From positions 4,679,786 through 4,743,785 of the forward strand of contig NZ_CP036339.1 in the NCBI RefSeq assembly GCF_007746075.1: 64,000 nucleotides of DNA, given 5' to 3'. Below are positions 17,286-26,900 of this stretch, in pieces. The notes beneath the pieces are model-generated. The model was not told the DNA's origin and made no database searches. It was given only the letters and a program-made list of their open reading frames with translations. The DNA comes from Lacipirellula limnantheis. Lineage in GTDB: Bacteria > Planctomycetota > Planctomycetia > Pirellulales > Lacipirellulaceae. Positions within the stretch are counted from its first letter, which is position 1. Each line of letters opens with the position of its first letter. The translations under genes and the position numbers were made by a program.

Positions 17286-19211
17286 ATGACGTCCCCTCGT
17301 CCTTCGATTTGGTTGTGGTTGTCGGCGATTCTCTGTTGCGGTGCGACGTTCGCTTCGCGCGCCGGCGCGGCGGAAGTCGATTTCGCTCACGACGTGATCC
17401 CGCTGCTGCAGAAACATTGCGCCGGCTGCCACTCGAACGGCACCTACAAAGGCGGCATGTCGATCGATACCCGCGAGACGCTGCTCGAGACGGGCGTCGT
17501 CGAACCGGGCGACAGCGCGGCGAGCTATCTGATCGATCTCGTTACGAGCGACGATCCGAAGCTGCAAATGCCTCCTAAGGGAGATCGGCTCAGCAAGGAG
17601 GAAGTCGACACGCTCCGCCGCTGGATCGACGCCGATCTGCCGTGGGAGGCGGGTTATTCGTTCAAGGCCGAAACCTATCGGGCTCCGCTGAAGCCCCGCC
17701 GCCCCGTACTGCCCGCTGCGGAACCGGACGTCGACAATCCGCTCGATCAGATCATCTTCCACTACTGGAAAGAGCACGGCGTCGAGCCGCCAAAGCCGAT
17801 CAGCGACGCCGCGTTCTATCGTCGGGCAAGCCTCGATCTGGTCGGTTTGCTGCCCAGCGCTGACGAAGTTGACGCGTTCGTTTCCGATCAGTCGACGGAT
17901 AAGCGGAGCGCGTTGGTACGACGGCTGCTCGACAATCAGGTTGCGTACACCGACCACTGGATCACCTTCTGGAACGACCTGCTCCGCAACGATTACGCCG
18001 GCACTGGTTTCATTGACGGCGGCCGTGCCCAGATAACGGGCTGGCTCTACGACGCACTGCTGAAAAACAAACCTTACGACGTGTTCGTGCGCGAGTTGAT
18101 TTCCCCGACGCCTGCGTCCGAGGGGTTCGCGAAGGGAATTATTTGGCGCGGCCAGGTCAACGCCAGCCAGCGGCCTGAACTGCAGTTTTCGCAGAACGTT
18201 GGGCAAGTCTTTCTCGGCGTCAACCTGAAGTGCGCCTCGTGCCATGACAGTTTTGTCGATGATTGGAAGCTGACCGACGCCTACGGCCTCGCGGCGATCA
18301 CCAGCAATGAACAGCTTGAAATTCATCGGTGCGACAAGCCAACCGGCGAAATAGCGAAGGCCTATTTTCTGTTTCCTGAACTCGGAACCGTCGATGCCGC
18401 CGCGCCGCGCGAGGAGCGGCTCAAGCAACTCGCCGCCATCATGACGTCGCCCGAAAACGGCCGACTCACGCGCACGGTTACGAACCGCCTGTGGCATCGG
18501 CTGATGGGCCGGGGCATCGTCCATCCGGTCGACGCGATGGGCTCCCGTCCCTGGAACGAAAACCTGCTTGATCAATTGGCTGTTCATCTGGCTGACTCGG
18601 GATATGACCTCAAGAAAACTCTTGAATTGATTGCCACCTCGCAAGTCTATGGGCTTGCAAGTTCGCCTTGGGATGAATCGGCCCCCGTGGAGGATTTCGT
18701 CTTCGCAGGTCCCTCGCCGAAGCGGATGACGGCGGAGCAATTCGTCGACGCCCTGGCCGCCATCACGGGGACAGCGCCGGAGCAGACAGAGAACGACGAG
18801 CTATTCGTCCAATCGATCAAGTCTCTCGCCGGGGGAACGGCACGGCCATTCGTGCGTGCGGCGCTGGTGCAGTCGACGCCGCTGATGCGAACGCTAGGCA
18901 GGCCGAACCGCGAGCAGGTAGTAACCACTCGCCCTGGCGAGGTGACGACGCTGGAAGCATTGGAGTTGAGCAACGGCGAGCCACTGTCGGACTTGCTCGC
19001 CGCCAGCGGGCAGAAGCTTGCCGCGAATCTGGGCGATCTGTCGCCGAGCGAGATCAGCCGCACGCTGGTTCGAGCGGCTCTGTCGCGAGAGCCGACGGAC
19101 GAGGAGCAAGCTCTGTTGATCGAAGCAATCGGCGATTCGCCGACGCCCGAAAGCCTAGCCGATGCGTTGTGGTGCATTGTGATGCTGCCTGAATTTCAAC
19201 TCGTGCGATAA
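17286..19211 (+). CDS. DUF1549 domain protein with planctomycete cytochrome c (PSCyt1)
   Basis: A 641-residue secreted protein. The signal peptide is followed by a planctomycete cytochrome-c-like domain with the haem motif CAGCH (45-49), then the DUF1549 core (FYRRASLDLVGLLPSADEV, with a second CASCH near residue 318), then a short DUF1553 part (NRLWHRLMGRGIVHPVD). These proteins are numerous in planctomycetes, always beside DUF1501 genes, and probably assemble at the envelope; their reaction is unknown. This is the shorter version, without the carbohydrate-binding insertion of the 1061-residue homologue at 23935. The DUF1501 gene follows 9 bases later, so they form an operon. Confidence 0.88.
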   Translation: MTSPRPSIWLWLSAILCCGATFASRAGAAEVDFAHDVIPLLQKHCAGCHSNGTYKGGMSIDTRETLLETGVVEPGDSAASYLIDLVTSDDPKLQMPPKGDRLSKEEVDTLRRWIDADLPWEAGYSFKAETYRAPLKPRRPVLPAAEPDVDNPLDQIIFHYWKEHGVEPPKPISDAAFYRRASLDLVGLLPSADEVDAFVSDQSTDKRSALVRRLLDNQVAYTDHWITFWNDLLRNDYAGTGFIDGGRAQITGWLYDALLKNKPYDVFVRELISPTPASEGFAKGIIWRGQVNASQRPELQFSQNVGQVFLGVNLKCASCHDSFVDDWKLTDAYGLAAITSNEQLEIHRCDKPTGEIAKAYFLFPELGTVDAAAPREERLKQLAAIMTSPENGRLTRTVTNRLWHRLMGRGIVHPVDAMGSRPWNENLLDQLAVHLADSGYDLKKTLELIATSQVYGLASSPWDESAPVEDFVFAGPSPKRMTAEQFVDALAAITGTAPEQTENDELFVQSIKSLAGGTARPFVRAALVQSTPLMRTLGRPNREQVVTTRPGEVTTLEALELSNGEPLSDLLAASGQKLAANLGDLSPSEISRTLVRAALSREPTDEEQALLIEAIGDSPTPESLADALWCIVMLPEFQLVR

Positions 19212-19220
19212 TTACGAGAT

Positions 19221-20657
19221 ATGAACCAGAAACAACTGACTCGCCGTCGTTTTCTTCAGGCCACTTCCGCCGCCGCGGTGGCGACGATGGGGATGTCGGC
19301 CCCGCGACTGGCCCTTGGCTCTGCGCGCGAACCGCTGGTCCAGCCGACGCCAAAGGCTGACGCCTGCATTCTGCTCTGGATGGCGGGCGGCATGGCGGCG
19401 CCTGATACGTTCGATCCGAAGGCGTATCTGCCGTTCGAGAAGGGACTCCCGGTCGAACGGGTGATGAGCACTTTCCCGGCAATCGACACGGCGGTCGACA
19501 ATATCAAGATCACCGCGGGGCTGGAGAACATCGCCCAGGTGATGGACCGCGGCACGCTGATCCGCTCGCACGTTCAGCCCGACCTCGGCCATATCCTTCA
19601 CAGCCGCCACCAGTACCATTGGCATACCGGGTACGTCCCGCCGCAGACGGTCGCCGCGCCGCACATCGGGGCGTGGATGTCGCGGGTGCTGGGGCCGAGC
19701 AATCCGGTGATGCCGGCGTTCATCGACATTGGCCAGCGGCTGGAAGGAGTCGGCGAGAAGGAAGAGTTGAAAGCGTTCCATACCGCCGGATTCTTCGGCG
19801 GCGAGTTTGGGCCGTTTCTGCTGCCGTACCCACAGGACGCCGTGGGGGCCGTTCGCCCGCCGAAGGGGATGACGCCCGACCGGTTTGAATCGCGTTACAA
19901 GCGTTTTCGGGACCTCGTTCAGCACGGTCCGTTGGGGCAGCATGGCAGCGACCACCAGCAAGAGTCGATGATCCGGGCCATGGAGAACGCTCATCGGCTA
20001 CTTAGTTCGCCCGATCGTGCCGCGTTCGACATCTCCGACGAGCCGAAGGAGAGCTACGACAAGTACAACACGGGCCGCTTTGGCCTGGGGTGCCTCCTCG
20101 CCCGCCGGCTGGTGGAATCGGGCGCCCGCTTCATCGAAGTGACTACCGAGTACGTCCCGTTCGAAGGCTGGGACACGCACGAGGAAGGACACTCGCGGCT
20201 GGAGAAGATGAAGCAGCAGATCGACCGGCCGATCGCCCAGCTGATTCTCGATCTCGAACAGCGCGGGATGCTTGACCGGACGCTGGTGATCCTGGCCAGC
20301 GAGTTCAGCCGCGACATGATGATCGAGGGAGTCCCCGGCAGCACGGCGAAGGACCAATCGCGGGCGGCGAGCGACACGCTCGAACTGCCGGCCCACTATG
20401 GCCTCCACCGGCACTTCACCGGCGGCAGCAGCGTACTGATGTTTGGCGGCGGCGTGAAGAAGGGCTTCCTCTACGGCGAAACGGCGGCCGAGCGTCCCTG
20501 CCTGGCGATCAAGGATCCGATCTCGGTGACCGATCTCCACGCGACGATCTTCCACGCGATGGGCGTGTCGCCGAAGACGGAGTTCACGATCGAGAAGCGG
20601 CCGTTCTACGCCACCGAAGATGGAAAAGGACGCGTCGTCGAGGAACTGTTCGCGTAA
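19221..20657 (+). CDS. DUF1501 protein (Tat-exported)
   Basis: A 478-residue DUF1501 protein related to alkaline-phosphatase-like/sulfatase folds. A twin-arginine signal is present (TRRRFLQATSAAAVATMG), followed by the family motifs ILLWMAGGMAAPDTFDPK, LARRLVESGARFIEV and LASEFSRDMM. It begins 9 bases after the DUF1549 gene; the pair recurs twice more in this window. Function is unknown. A metal-binding site is expected from family knowledge but no biochemical role is established. Confidence 0.88.
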   Translation: MNQKQLTRRRFLQATSAAAVATMGMSAPRLALGSAREPLVQPTPKADACILLWMAGGMAAPDTFDPKAYLPFEKGLPVERVMSTFPAIDTAVDNIKITAGLENIAQVMDRGTLIRSHVQPDLGHILHSRHQYHWHTGYVPPQTVAAPHIGAWMSRVLGPSNPVMPAFIDIGQRLEGVGEKEELKAFHTAGFFGGEFGPFLLPYPQDAVGAVRPPKGMTPDRFESRYKRFRDLVQHGPLGQHGSDHQQESMIRAMENAHRLLSSPDRAAFDISDEPKESYDKYNTGRFGLGCLLARRLVESGARFIEVTTEYVPFEGWDTHEEGHSRLEKMKQQIDRPIAQLILDLEQRGMLDRTLVILASEFSRDMMIEGVPGSTAKDQSRAASDTLELPAHYGLHRHFTGGSSVLMFGGGVKKGFLYGETAAERPCLAIKDPISVTDLHATIFHAMGVSPKTEFTIEKRPFYATEDGKGRVVEELFA

Positions 20658-20804
20658 GTCGGCCGCCGCGATTGGATGTTTTTTTGCTTCGCTGCCATCT
20701 CTCAATTGAAAAGTCTAAGGAATCTACAATCGCCTAGGAAAATAGGGGCAAAATCAATGGCGCTCGTTGAATGAGGGCGCTAGTATGTAGCCAGTAAAAG
20801 AAAC

Positions 20805-20838
20805 GACCCCCAGAAGCCTTGCCGGGCAACTGAGGGTC
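20805..20838 (+). promoter_or_regulatory. Structured 5' leader of the recombinase gene
   Basis: GACCCCCAG (20805-20813) pairs with CTGAGGGTC (20830-20838) with one mismatch, enclosing a TTGC/GCAA tip hairpin. Downstream, AGAAGC (20812-20817) can instead pair with GCTTCT (20852-20857), and AGCTTC (20851-20856) with GGAGCT (20860-20865), which would cover the Shine-Dalgarno. The alternatives are mutually exclusive, as in an attenuator-like leader. A strong SD, GAGGAG, stands 8 bases before ATG 20872. Confidence 0.5.
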
Positions 20839-20871
20839 TAACCACTCCCTAGCTTCTGAGGAGCTTAGGCC

Positions 20872-22068
20872 ATGGCTACTGCTACTTTATCGCGCCCGCA
20901 ATCCGCCCGCACTATCACCCCAAGAGACCTTATCAGCGTAGGCAAAGCTGCTGCAATTCTTGGGGTTTCTACTCAGACAATCCGCGACATGCTTTCTAGA
21001 GGCGAACTAGAGGGGTTCACGCTGACCTCTGGCCATAGGCGGTTGAGTCGCAGAACCGTTCTAGCTGCTGGGGGATTCGATACCGGTGAAGACATAGAAA
21101 GAGAAAAAGTCATTGTTTATTGCCGCGTTTCAACCCATCGCCAATCATCCGAGAAAAAGACGGGCGATAGTGACTTAGGCAGGCAGATAAAGCGATTGGA
21201 GAAAGTAGCCCGCGAAAAGTATCCAGACCGCGAACTTATCACCATCAAAGACATTGGTTCTGGAATGAACTTTGAAAAGCCCGGTTTGGATAGGTTGATA
21301 AGCGGGCTTCTGAGTGGGGAATTTAGGGATGCAAAGCTTCTAGTGGAACACAAAGACAGACTCGCTAGATGGGCAGTTCCTATCATTGAAAAGATTGCGG
21401 AACATGCCGGGGTAGAAATTGAATATGTGGAGCAATCCGAATTGGGCGACGAGGAAATGTTAGTAGCCGATTTATTAGCAATAACGACCATCTTCAGCGC
21501 CAAACTCTACTCTTCTAGAGGTTCAGAGCGCCGCCGAAAGAAGCTCAGTCCGGAATTCGTGAACCGGGCTACCCAATTGCTTAATGATGGTCTGACGCTC
21601 GCAGGAGTATCAAAACAGCTTGAGCTTGAAGGGTTCAGGGATGAGAAAGGGGAAGCGGTTGGCCATAACGTCATTAACTGTCAGATTGCTCAACCACTGA
21701 ACAAGCTGCAAAGAATTATCCCCGGTAAAGAAACGCCAGTTCAGAGATACATTCGCGAGAACACAGAGGAAAAGCCTCTGAACTATAGAGTGAAGACGAC
21801 TGATTTATACGCGGACTATGTGCAGTGGTGCAAACGTGAAAAGGTGACTCCCGTTTCAAAATACCGCCTCACGTCGAATCTGCCCAATAAGGTATCGCGT
21901 GTTGGATACTTGAAGGGCATTATTGTGAAGGGCAAGAACCTACATACAACAGTGAAGGTGGTCAAAGAGAATGCCCGCACAACATACACAAATGAAATGC
22001 TTAAGAAGTTCTGTGAACAACACGGGCTATCGTTCAGTCATGCTCGACAGAAAATGCAAATTCGTTGA
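20872..22068 (+). CDS. IS607-type serine recombinase with extended C-terminus
   Basis: A 398-residue recombinase. Residues 20-66 are a MerR-like HTH (SVGKAAAILGVSTQTIRDML). The catalytic domain of IS607 TnpA type runs 79-215: catalytic Ser87 in IVYCRVSTHRQ, KDIGSGMN (126-133) and VEHKDRLAR (158-166), ending in TTIFSAKLYSSRGSERRRKK. Known IS607 TnpA proteins are about 200 residues and stop there; this one adds ~175. The extension has a recombinase-type HTH (LLNDGLTLAGVSKQLELEGF, ~237-256) and a segment (DLYADYVQWCKREKVTPVSKYRL, 311-333) resembling the winged-helix C-termini of D5/P4-type phage primases. Gene and codon usage are AT-richer than the neighbours (many AGA codons), consistent with horizontal transfer. 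A good Shine-Dalgarno and a terminator frame the gene. Confidence 0.85.
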   Translation: MATATLSRPQSARTITPRDLISVGKAAAILGVSTQTIRDMLSRGELEGFTLTSGHRRLSRRTVLAAGGFDTGEDIEREKVIVYCRVSTHRQSSEKKTGDSDLGRQIKRLEKVAREKYPDRELITIKDIGSGMNFEKPGLDRLISGLLSGEFRDAKLLVEHKDRLARWAVPIIEKIAEHAGVEIEYVEQSELGDEEMLVADLLAITTIFSAKLYSSRGSERRRKKLSPEFVNRATQLLNDGLTLAGVSKQLELEGFRDEKGEAVGHNVINCQIAQPLNKLQRIIPGKETPVQRYIRENTEEKPLNYRVKTTDLYADYVQWCKREKVTPVSKYRLTSNLPNKVSRVGYLKGIIVKGKNLHTTVKVVKENARTTYTNEMLKKFCEQHGLSFSHARQKMQIR

Positions 22069-22106
22069 AGAGGTGTAATAAGAATTGAGTTTTTGGAAAA
22101 GTTCTA

Positions 22107-22140
22107 CCCTCGCTTGTCGAAAGATGAGCGGGGGTTTTTT
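22107..22140 (+). terminator. Rho-independent terminator of the recombinase gene
   Basis: CCCTCGCTTGTC (22107-22118) pairs over 12 bp with GATGAGCGGGGG (22123-22134) with three or so G-T wobbles, closing a GAAA tetraloop. Six T follow (22135-22140). It lies 38 bases after the stop codon. The wobbles make sense only for a plus-strand RNA. Confidence 0.9.
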
Positions 22141-22190
22141 ATTGAACTTGAGGAGTGAAGACAAATAGAAGATGAAAGAGTTATTATTGT

Positions 22191-22890
22191 GGGGCGACTC
22201 CCCGAAAAAGTCACAGTAAAGACCGGAGGAATTCCCGCTTCCGTGTATACTAACAGTGCCGACGAATCCCGCTTAGGCAAAAACAACCACGAACGAAGCC
22301 TCGCAAGTAATCCTTGTGGGGCTTCAGTCGTTTAGGCCCCAAAAAAAGAACCGTCCAAATAGGTCAATTGGGGTATATTAAGACAGAGAGCTATAGACTG
22401 GTAGTCTGGACGCTCGAAAAGTGGGATTTAATTCGATAATCCCATCGCGGGTTCGGTTGAAGACTTGCTATTCAGTTAGCGTAACGCCCTCAGTCATTGA
22501 ACTGTAAAAAGGCTCTTGAGCGGATTGTCGCTCGTGGCGATGGATTAACGAACGGCGGGGAAACCCTTCCGACAGTAAAGCCATATATCGCTGCCGTTGA
22601 CTGTCCACGCTTCAACCCAAGTTGATAACCCGAAAAGCGGTCTGACGAACCGACCAGCGCTAGTAGGTGAATCTGACAAGATAAAAACTACGGATGTTCT
22701 GTGCCCTTGAGCGCCGTAGTGGGGAGCATGAATTCACTACTTAGCGGACTTAGAGGCCAACACGCCCCTATCGTTGAGAATTAAAGAACACTCACCTAAG
22801 ACAACCGACTCTGGGAGCCTCAATACTCCCCGAAAAGAAGGGCGTCGATATGCACTGAGGACAAAGAGCGGCAGGGGACGCATATGCCCT
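22191..22890 (+). ncRNA. Candidate large structured noncoding RNA
   Basis: About 700 bases without a convincing ORF, packed with stem-loops: 22191-22203, 22295-22325 (13 bp), 22394-22408, 22421-22445, 22518-22533, 22553-22571, 22608-22639 (two nested stems), 22687-22720, 22813-22830 and 22873-22890. Several stems contain G-T pairs that pair as RNA only on the plus strand; the minus strand would have A-C mismatches. ACTCCCCGAAAA occurs at both 22197-22208 and 22825-22836, each at the 3' side of a GC hairpin. A promoter was not identified. No intron or riboswitch core was recognised. By analogy with guide RNAs of other insertion sequences, it may be a cofactor of the recombinase, but this is inference. 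Confidence 0.45.
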
Positions 22891-23173
22891 ATAAGTCTTG
22901 AAGCAATCTAATCGCGACTGCGGCAACAACAAACAGCACCAGACACAAGACGAAAAGCACAATCTTTGAGATTGCCCATACTGCAACTTCCTTCCAATCG
23001 TCACCAATTAGGGCACGAAGCGCGACAAGTGGTCCGGCCCAAATGGCAACCAATAGAACATATTCCATCAGAGAATTAGATGGGCGCTGAAAACTGATGA
23101 GCGCGAACAGCCAAAGGCAAATCCAGAAAGTTGTTATCAGTAAATTGCGGATTGCGAATCGTGGATGTTCCAT
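22889..23173 (-). CDS. Small planctomycete membrane protein
   Basis: A 94-residue protein with about three hydrophobic segments. The start MEHPRFAIRNLLITTFW matches the RFxIRxLLxxT opening shared by many short planctomycete membrane proteins of unknown function. Predicted helices are near 10-28, 35-53 and 66-90. It is unrelated to the recombinase upstream on the opposite strand. It may be host DNA flanking the element or cargo. No motif gives a function. Its 3' end abuts the candidate structured RNA. Confidence 0.65.
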   Translation of the reverse strand: MEHPRFAIRNLLITTFWICLWLFALISFQRPSNSLMEYVLLVAIWAGPLVALRALIGDDWKEVAVWAISKIVLFVLCLVLFVVAAVAIRLLQDL

Positions 23174-23604
23174 CTGCCCGGCAACTCAATACCGTTCTGC
23201 GTGTAATTAGAAACGCCCACTTCGGGAAAAAACGCTTTCTACAACAGGGGGCGGGGTTCTTAATTGGGCTTCGCCCGCTGTCGTTTATAGGCTCTGACAG
23301 CCCTCTCGCGCCCCTCTGGCGTTCTTACCCCTCTGATTCCAGACCATGGGGATAAACCGTCTACAGACTCCCTTAAGGGCTTCCACGCTGTGACCTTGCC
23401 CCAGCCCCAAAACCATAACTCTTCACCTTCCATAGCTGAAAAAAAACCACAGTGTCCAGCGCCAAAAACACCGGGAAATCAGGAGTCTGTAAAAAACATC
23501 TAAGTGTTTCTCTCGCGAATCGTGTATTCAATTGTGGCGTTGTAAGTCGGTCGCTCAGCACAACTTGAGATTATTGAGAAATCTGCCAGATGCCAGTTTA
23601 ATTT

Positions 23605-23630
23605 GGCAGACATCGCAAGTGCGATGTCTG
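23605..23630. repeat. Perfect 11-bp inverted repeat
   Basis: GCAGACATCGC and GCGATGTCTGC flank a 4-base AAGT spacer. There is no T-run beyond it, so it looks more like a protein-binding site or element scar than a terminator. A related shorter stem (TGCCA/TGGCA) is a few bases upstream. Confidence 0.6.
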
Positions 23631-23722
23631 CTTCGCCTTGCGAGGGCTTCGGCAACTCTTAGATGCCAATGACCTCTGCCAATGAGCACTGATCGGAAGA
23701 TCACTTTTTTCGCGAGTCCTCC

Positions 23723-23771
23723 GAGATCACCGAGATCACCGTCTCTACCAATTCTCGTAACTGGTGATCTC
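23723..23771. repeat. GAGATCACC repeats, two direct and one inverted
   Basis: GAGATCACC occurs as a tandem pair at 23723-23731 and 23732-23740, and inverted (GGTGATCTC) at 23763-23771. Such an arrangement can form a binding site or a hairpin. It lies about 165 bases upstream of the DUF1553 gene start. Confidence 0.6.
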
Positions 23772-23934
23772 GATCAATGCGTCGCTGGCATTGCGATACG
23801 CCAGTCTCCGAAGATCGCGTAACCTAAATCTCCAGTGAGAGTTGCGCGTTTCGCCGGCTATCTTATTCCTCTCGCTCAACTATATTAGTGGCAGCGCCTC
23901 GTCATGCTCTCGCCTCGCGCCGTGAGACGCCGTC

Positions 23935-26900
23935 ATGCTCTTGTCTGCTCATCACTTTTTACGACCGCTCGTGTTGGCGGCGACGTCGTCGCTGCTAGTA
24001 CTGCCGGTGGGCGGCGTCGGCGCCACCGAGAGGCTAGACTACAGCCGCGACGTGCGGCCGATCCTGGCGGCGAACTGCTTTCACTGCCACGGTCAGGATG
24101 CCTCGCATCGAGAGGCCGACTTGCGCCTCGACGTACGGGAGGCGCCGGCAGGCGAGGAAGCACATGGCGCCGCTCAGGTCGTTACACCCGGGGAGCCCGC
24201 GGAGAGCGAACTAGTCGCCCGCATTATCAGCGACGATGAGTCGCTGCGGATGCCACCGGCCGATTCAGGGAAGGAACTTAAGGCCTCCGAGATCGAAACG
24301 CTTCGCCGCTGGGTGGAAGAGGGGGCCGAGTACCAGACGCACTGGGCGTTCGTGACGCCGGTGCGACCGACGCCGCCGACGGTCAGCGATCCGTCGTGGG
24401 TGAAGAATCCAATCGACGCCTTCGTGCTCGCGCGGCTCGATCGCGAACAACTCAAGCCATCACCCGTCGCAACGCCGCAAACGCTGCTGCGGCGGATGTC
24501 GCTCGATCTTACAGGCTTGCCGCCGACGCTGGAGGAACTTGCGGCGTTTGAGGCAGACTTGAAGGCGAGCGATTCGATCGTCGGCAAGTCGTCGGCCGAC
24601 GCGGCGAGCGGGGCGCAGACGTCGATCCTCGCCAAGCAAGTCGACCGGCTGCTCGCGTCGCCCCACTATGGCGAACGTTGGGCTCGCCTCTGGCTCGACG
24701 CCGCCCGATACGCAGATTCCGATGGCTTTGAGAAGGACAAGCCGCGGTTCGTCTGGATGTACCGCGACTGGGTGATCGACGCCTTCAACGCCGACAAGCC
24801 GTACAACGAATTCGTCATCGAGCAGATCGCCGGCGACCTGTTGCCCAATGCGACGCAAGATCAGCGCGTCGCCACCGGGTACCTGCGGAACTCGATGATC
24901 AACGAAGAGGGAGGGATCGACCCCGAACAATTCAGGATGGAGGCGATGTTCGATCGGGTCGACGCCATCGGCAAAGGGGTGCTCGGGCTGACGGTGCAGT
25001 GCGCGCAGTGCCACACGCACAAGTACGATCCGATCACGCAGACTGATTATTACCGGCTGTTCGCGTTTCTGAATAATTGCGACGAAGCCCAGATGTCGGC
25101 GTACACCGATGAGGAACTCGCGCAATGGAGTGCGACGAGGGCGTTGATCGATCGCCTGGAGGAGGAGCTGAAGGCCGCGGCGCCCGAATGGCGTCAGCGG
25201 ATGGCGGCGTGGGAGAAGACGGTGACCGACAGCTCCGGCCAGTGGACGACGGTGCGTCCGGAGCTTGACGCCAGCGGCGGCCAGAAGCATTACCTGCTGG
25301 CGGATGGCTCGGTGCTGGCCGCCGGATACGCGCCGACGAAGCATTCGACCGAGTTCACGGTAACGCTGGCGGCCGACGCGAAGATCACGGCGGTGCGGCT
25401 GGAGTTGCTGAACGATCCGAATTTACCGCACGGCGGTCCGGGACGTTCGCTGGATGGGCTGTTCGGCCTGTCCGAAATGGAAGTATCGGCTGCGACGGCG
25501 GAGAAGCCGACGGAGAGTGCAAAACTGAAGATCGTCAGCGCCACGGCGGATGTGAATCCTCCTGGCCGGCCGCTTGATCCGGCGTATGACGACCAGAGTA
25601 ACGAAAGACGGGTCACTGGTCCGATCGACTATGCGATTGACGGCAATCATCTCACCGCCTGGAGCGCTGACATCGGTCCCGGTCGCAGCAACGTGCCGCA
25701 TCAGGCGGTGTTCGTCTTGGAGAAGCCGCTGGAAGCGAAGGCAGGCGCCAAGCTGACGTTCACGCTCGCGCAAAACCACGGGGGCTGGAACAGCGACGAC
25801 AATCAGAACAACAACCTGGGGCGCTTCCGATTTTCAGTAACGGATGCGGAGAAGGCGGCCGCGGATCCGATCCCCGCGGCGGTACGCAAGATCGTGACGA
25901 TTCCCGCTGGCGAGCGGAGTGCAGCGCAAGAGGCGGAGCTGTTCAGTTACTGGCGGACGACGGTGCCTGATTGGGCCGAGATGAATCGCCGGCTCGACGC
26001 GCTGTGGCTGAGCCATCCGCGCGGAACAACGCAGTTGGTGCTCTCGGAGAGGACCGAGCGGCGGCCGACGCATCGGCTCGAACGGGGCAACTTCCTGGCC
26101 CCGGCCGAAGAGGTGACTCCGGGCGTGCCGTCGTTCCTCCACCCGCTGACGAGCGCGAATCCGACCCGGCTCGATGTTGCCCGATGGCTCGTCGACGAAC
26201 GCTCGCCGACGGCGGCGCGGGCGGCGGTGAACCGCATTTGGCTTGCGTATTTTGGGACTGGTCTGGTCGGCACGCCCGAGGATTTGGGAACGCAAGGCGA
26301 CCTGCCGACGCATCCTGAGCTGCTCGATTGGCTCGCCGTCGAATTCATGGAGCATGGTTGGAGCCAGAAGCACCTGCATCGGTTGATCGTCGGCTCGGCG
26401 ACGTACCAGCAGTCGGCGGCAGCCTCGCCGCAGCTCCTTGCCCAAGACCCGGCGAACCGCCTCCTCGCGCGCGGCGCCCGTTACCGCGTCGACGCCGAGA
26501 TGGTACGCGACGTGTCGCTGGCGGTGAGCGGCTTGCTGACGGAGAAAATTGGCGGGCCGAGCGTCTACCCGCCGGCGCCGGAGTTTCTGTTTCAGCCCCC
26601 CACCAGCTACGGGCCGAAGGTGTGGGCTTACGACACGGATGCGGACAAGTATCGCCGCGGGCTCTACACGTTCCGCTACCGGAGCGTGCCGTATCCAGCG
26701 TTTGAAAGCTTCGATGCGCCGCGCGGGGACGTGGCCTGCGTGCGCCGGCCGCGCTCGAACACCCCGTTGCAAGCCCTGACGACGCTGAACGAGTCGCTGT
26801 ACCTGGAGTGTGCACGCGAGCTGGCCCGCCGCATCGTTTCCGACGGGGGGACAAGCGACGACGCGCGGCTGGGATACGCGGTGCGGCGCTGCTTGTCGCG

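Larger units (their letters stand above)
20690..22890. mobile_element. Probable IS607-like mobile element with structured RNA cargo
   Basis: A low-GC segment lying between high-GC planctomycete genes. It holds a structured leader, an IS607-type serine recombinase gene, its terminator and a long hairpin-rich stretch, and no TnpB gene. IS607 elements lack terminal inverted repeats and make no target duplication, so the ends cannot be fixed by eye; the limits given are approximate. Short similar strings (AAGTCT...AATCTA...ATCGC) occur at about 20712-20735 and 22893-22913 and may mark the ends. The small membrane gene at 22889-23173 could be in or outside the element. Confidence 0.45.
23174..23934. 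other. Gene-poor region with several repeats
   Basis: About 760 bases of lower GC than the flanks, with no ORF I can support; short frames at 23131-23355 and 23373-23561 have no recognisable features. It holds an 11-bp inverted repeat at 23605-23630 and a GAGATCACC repeat cluster at 23723-23771. The promoter of the 23935 gene is presumably at its right end. Confidence 0.5.

Noticed and set aside
17169..18740. 523-codon frame antisense to the DUF1549 gene
   Set aside because: It is a shadow of the strongly supported plus-strand gene.
22104..22286. 60-codon minus-strand frame after the recombinase
   Set aside because: It overlaps the recombinase terminator and has no motif.
22191..22890. Group I or group II intron as explanation for the hairpin-rich stretch
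   Set aside because: I looked for a group I P7/R/S core and a group II domain V and saw neither; the possibility remains open to a covariance search.
20872..22890. TnpB or OmegaRNA expected in an IS607 element
   Set aside because: No ORF with TnpB RuvC motifs is present, so an ordinary IS607 element with TnpB is not supported.
23131..23561. Short frames of 62-74 codons in the gene-poor region
   Set aside because: No start context, conserved residues or membrane segments give support.
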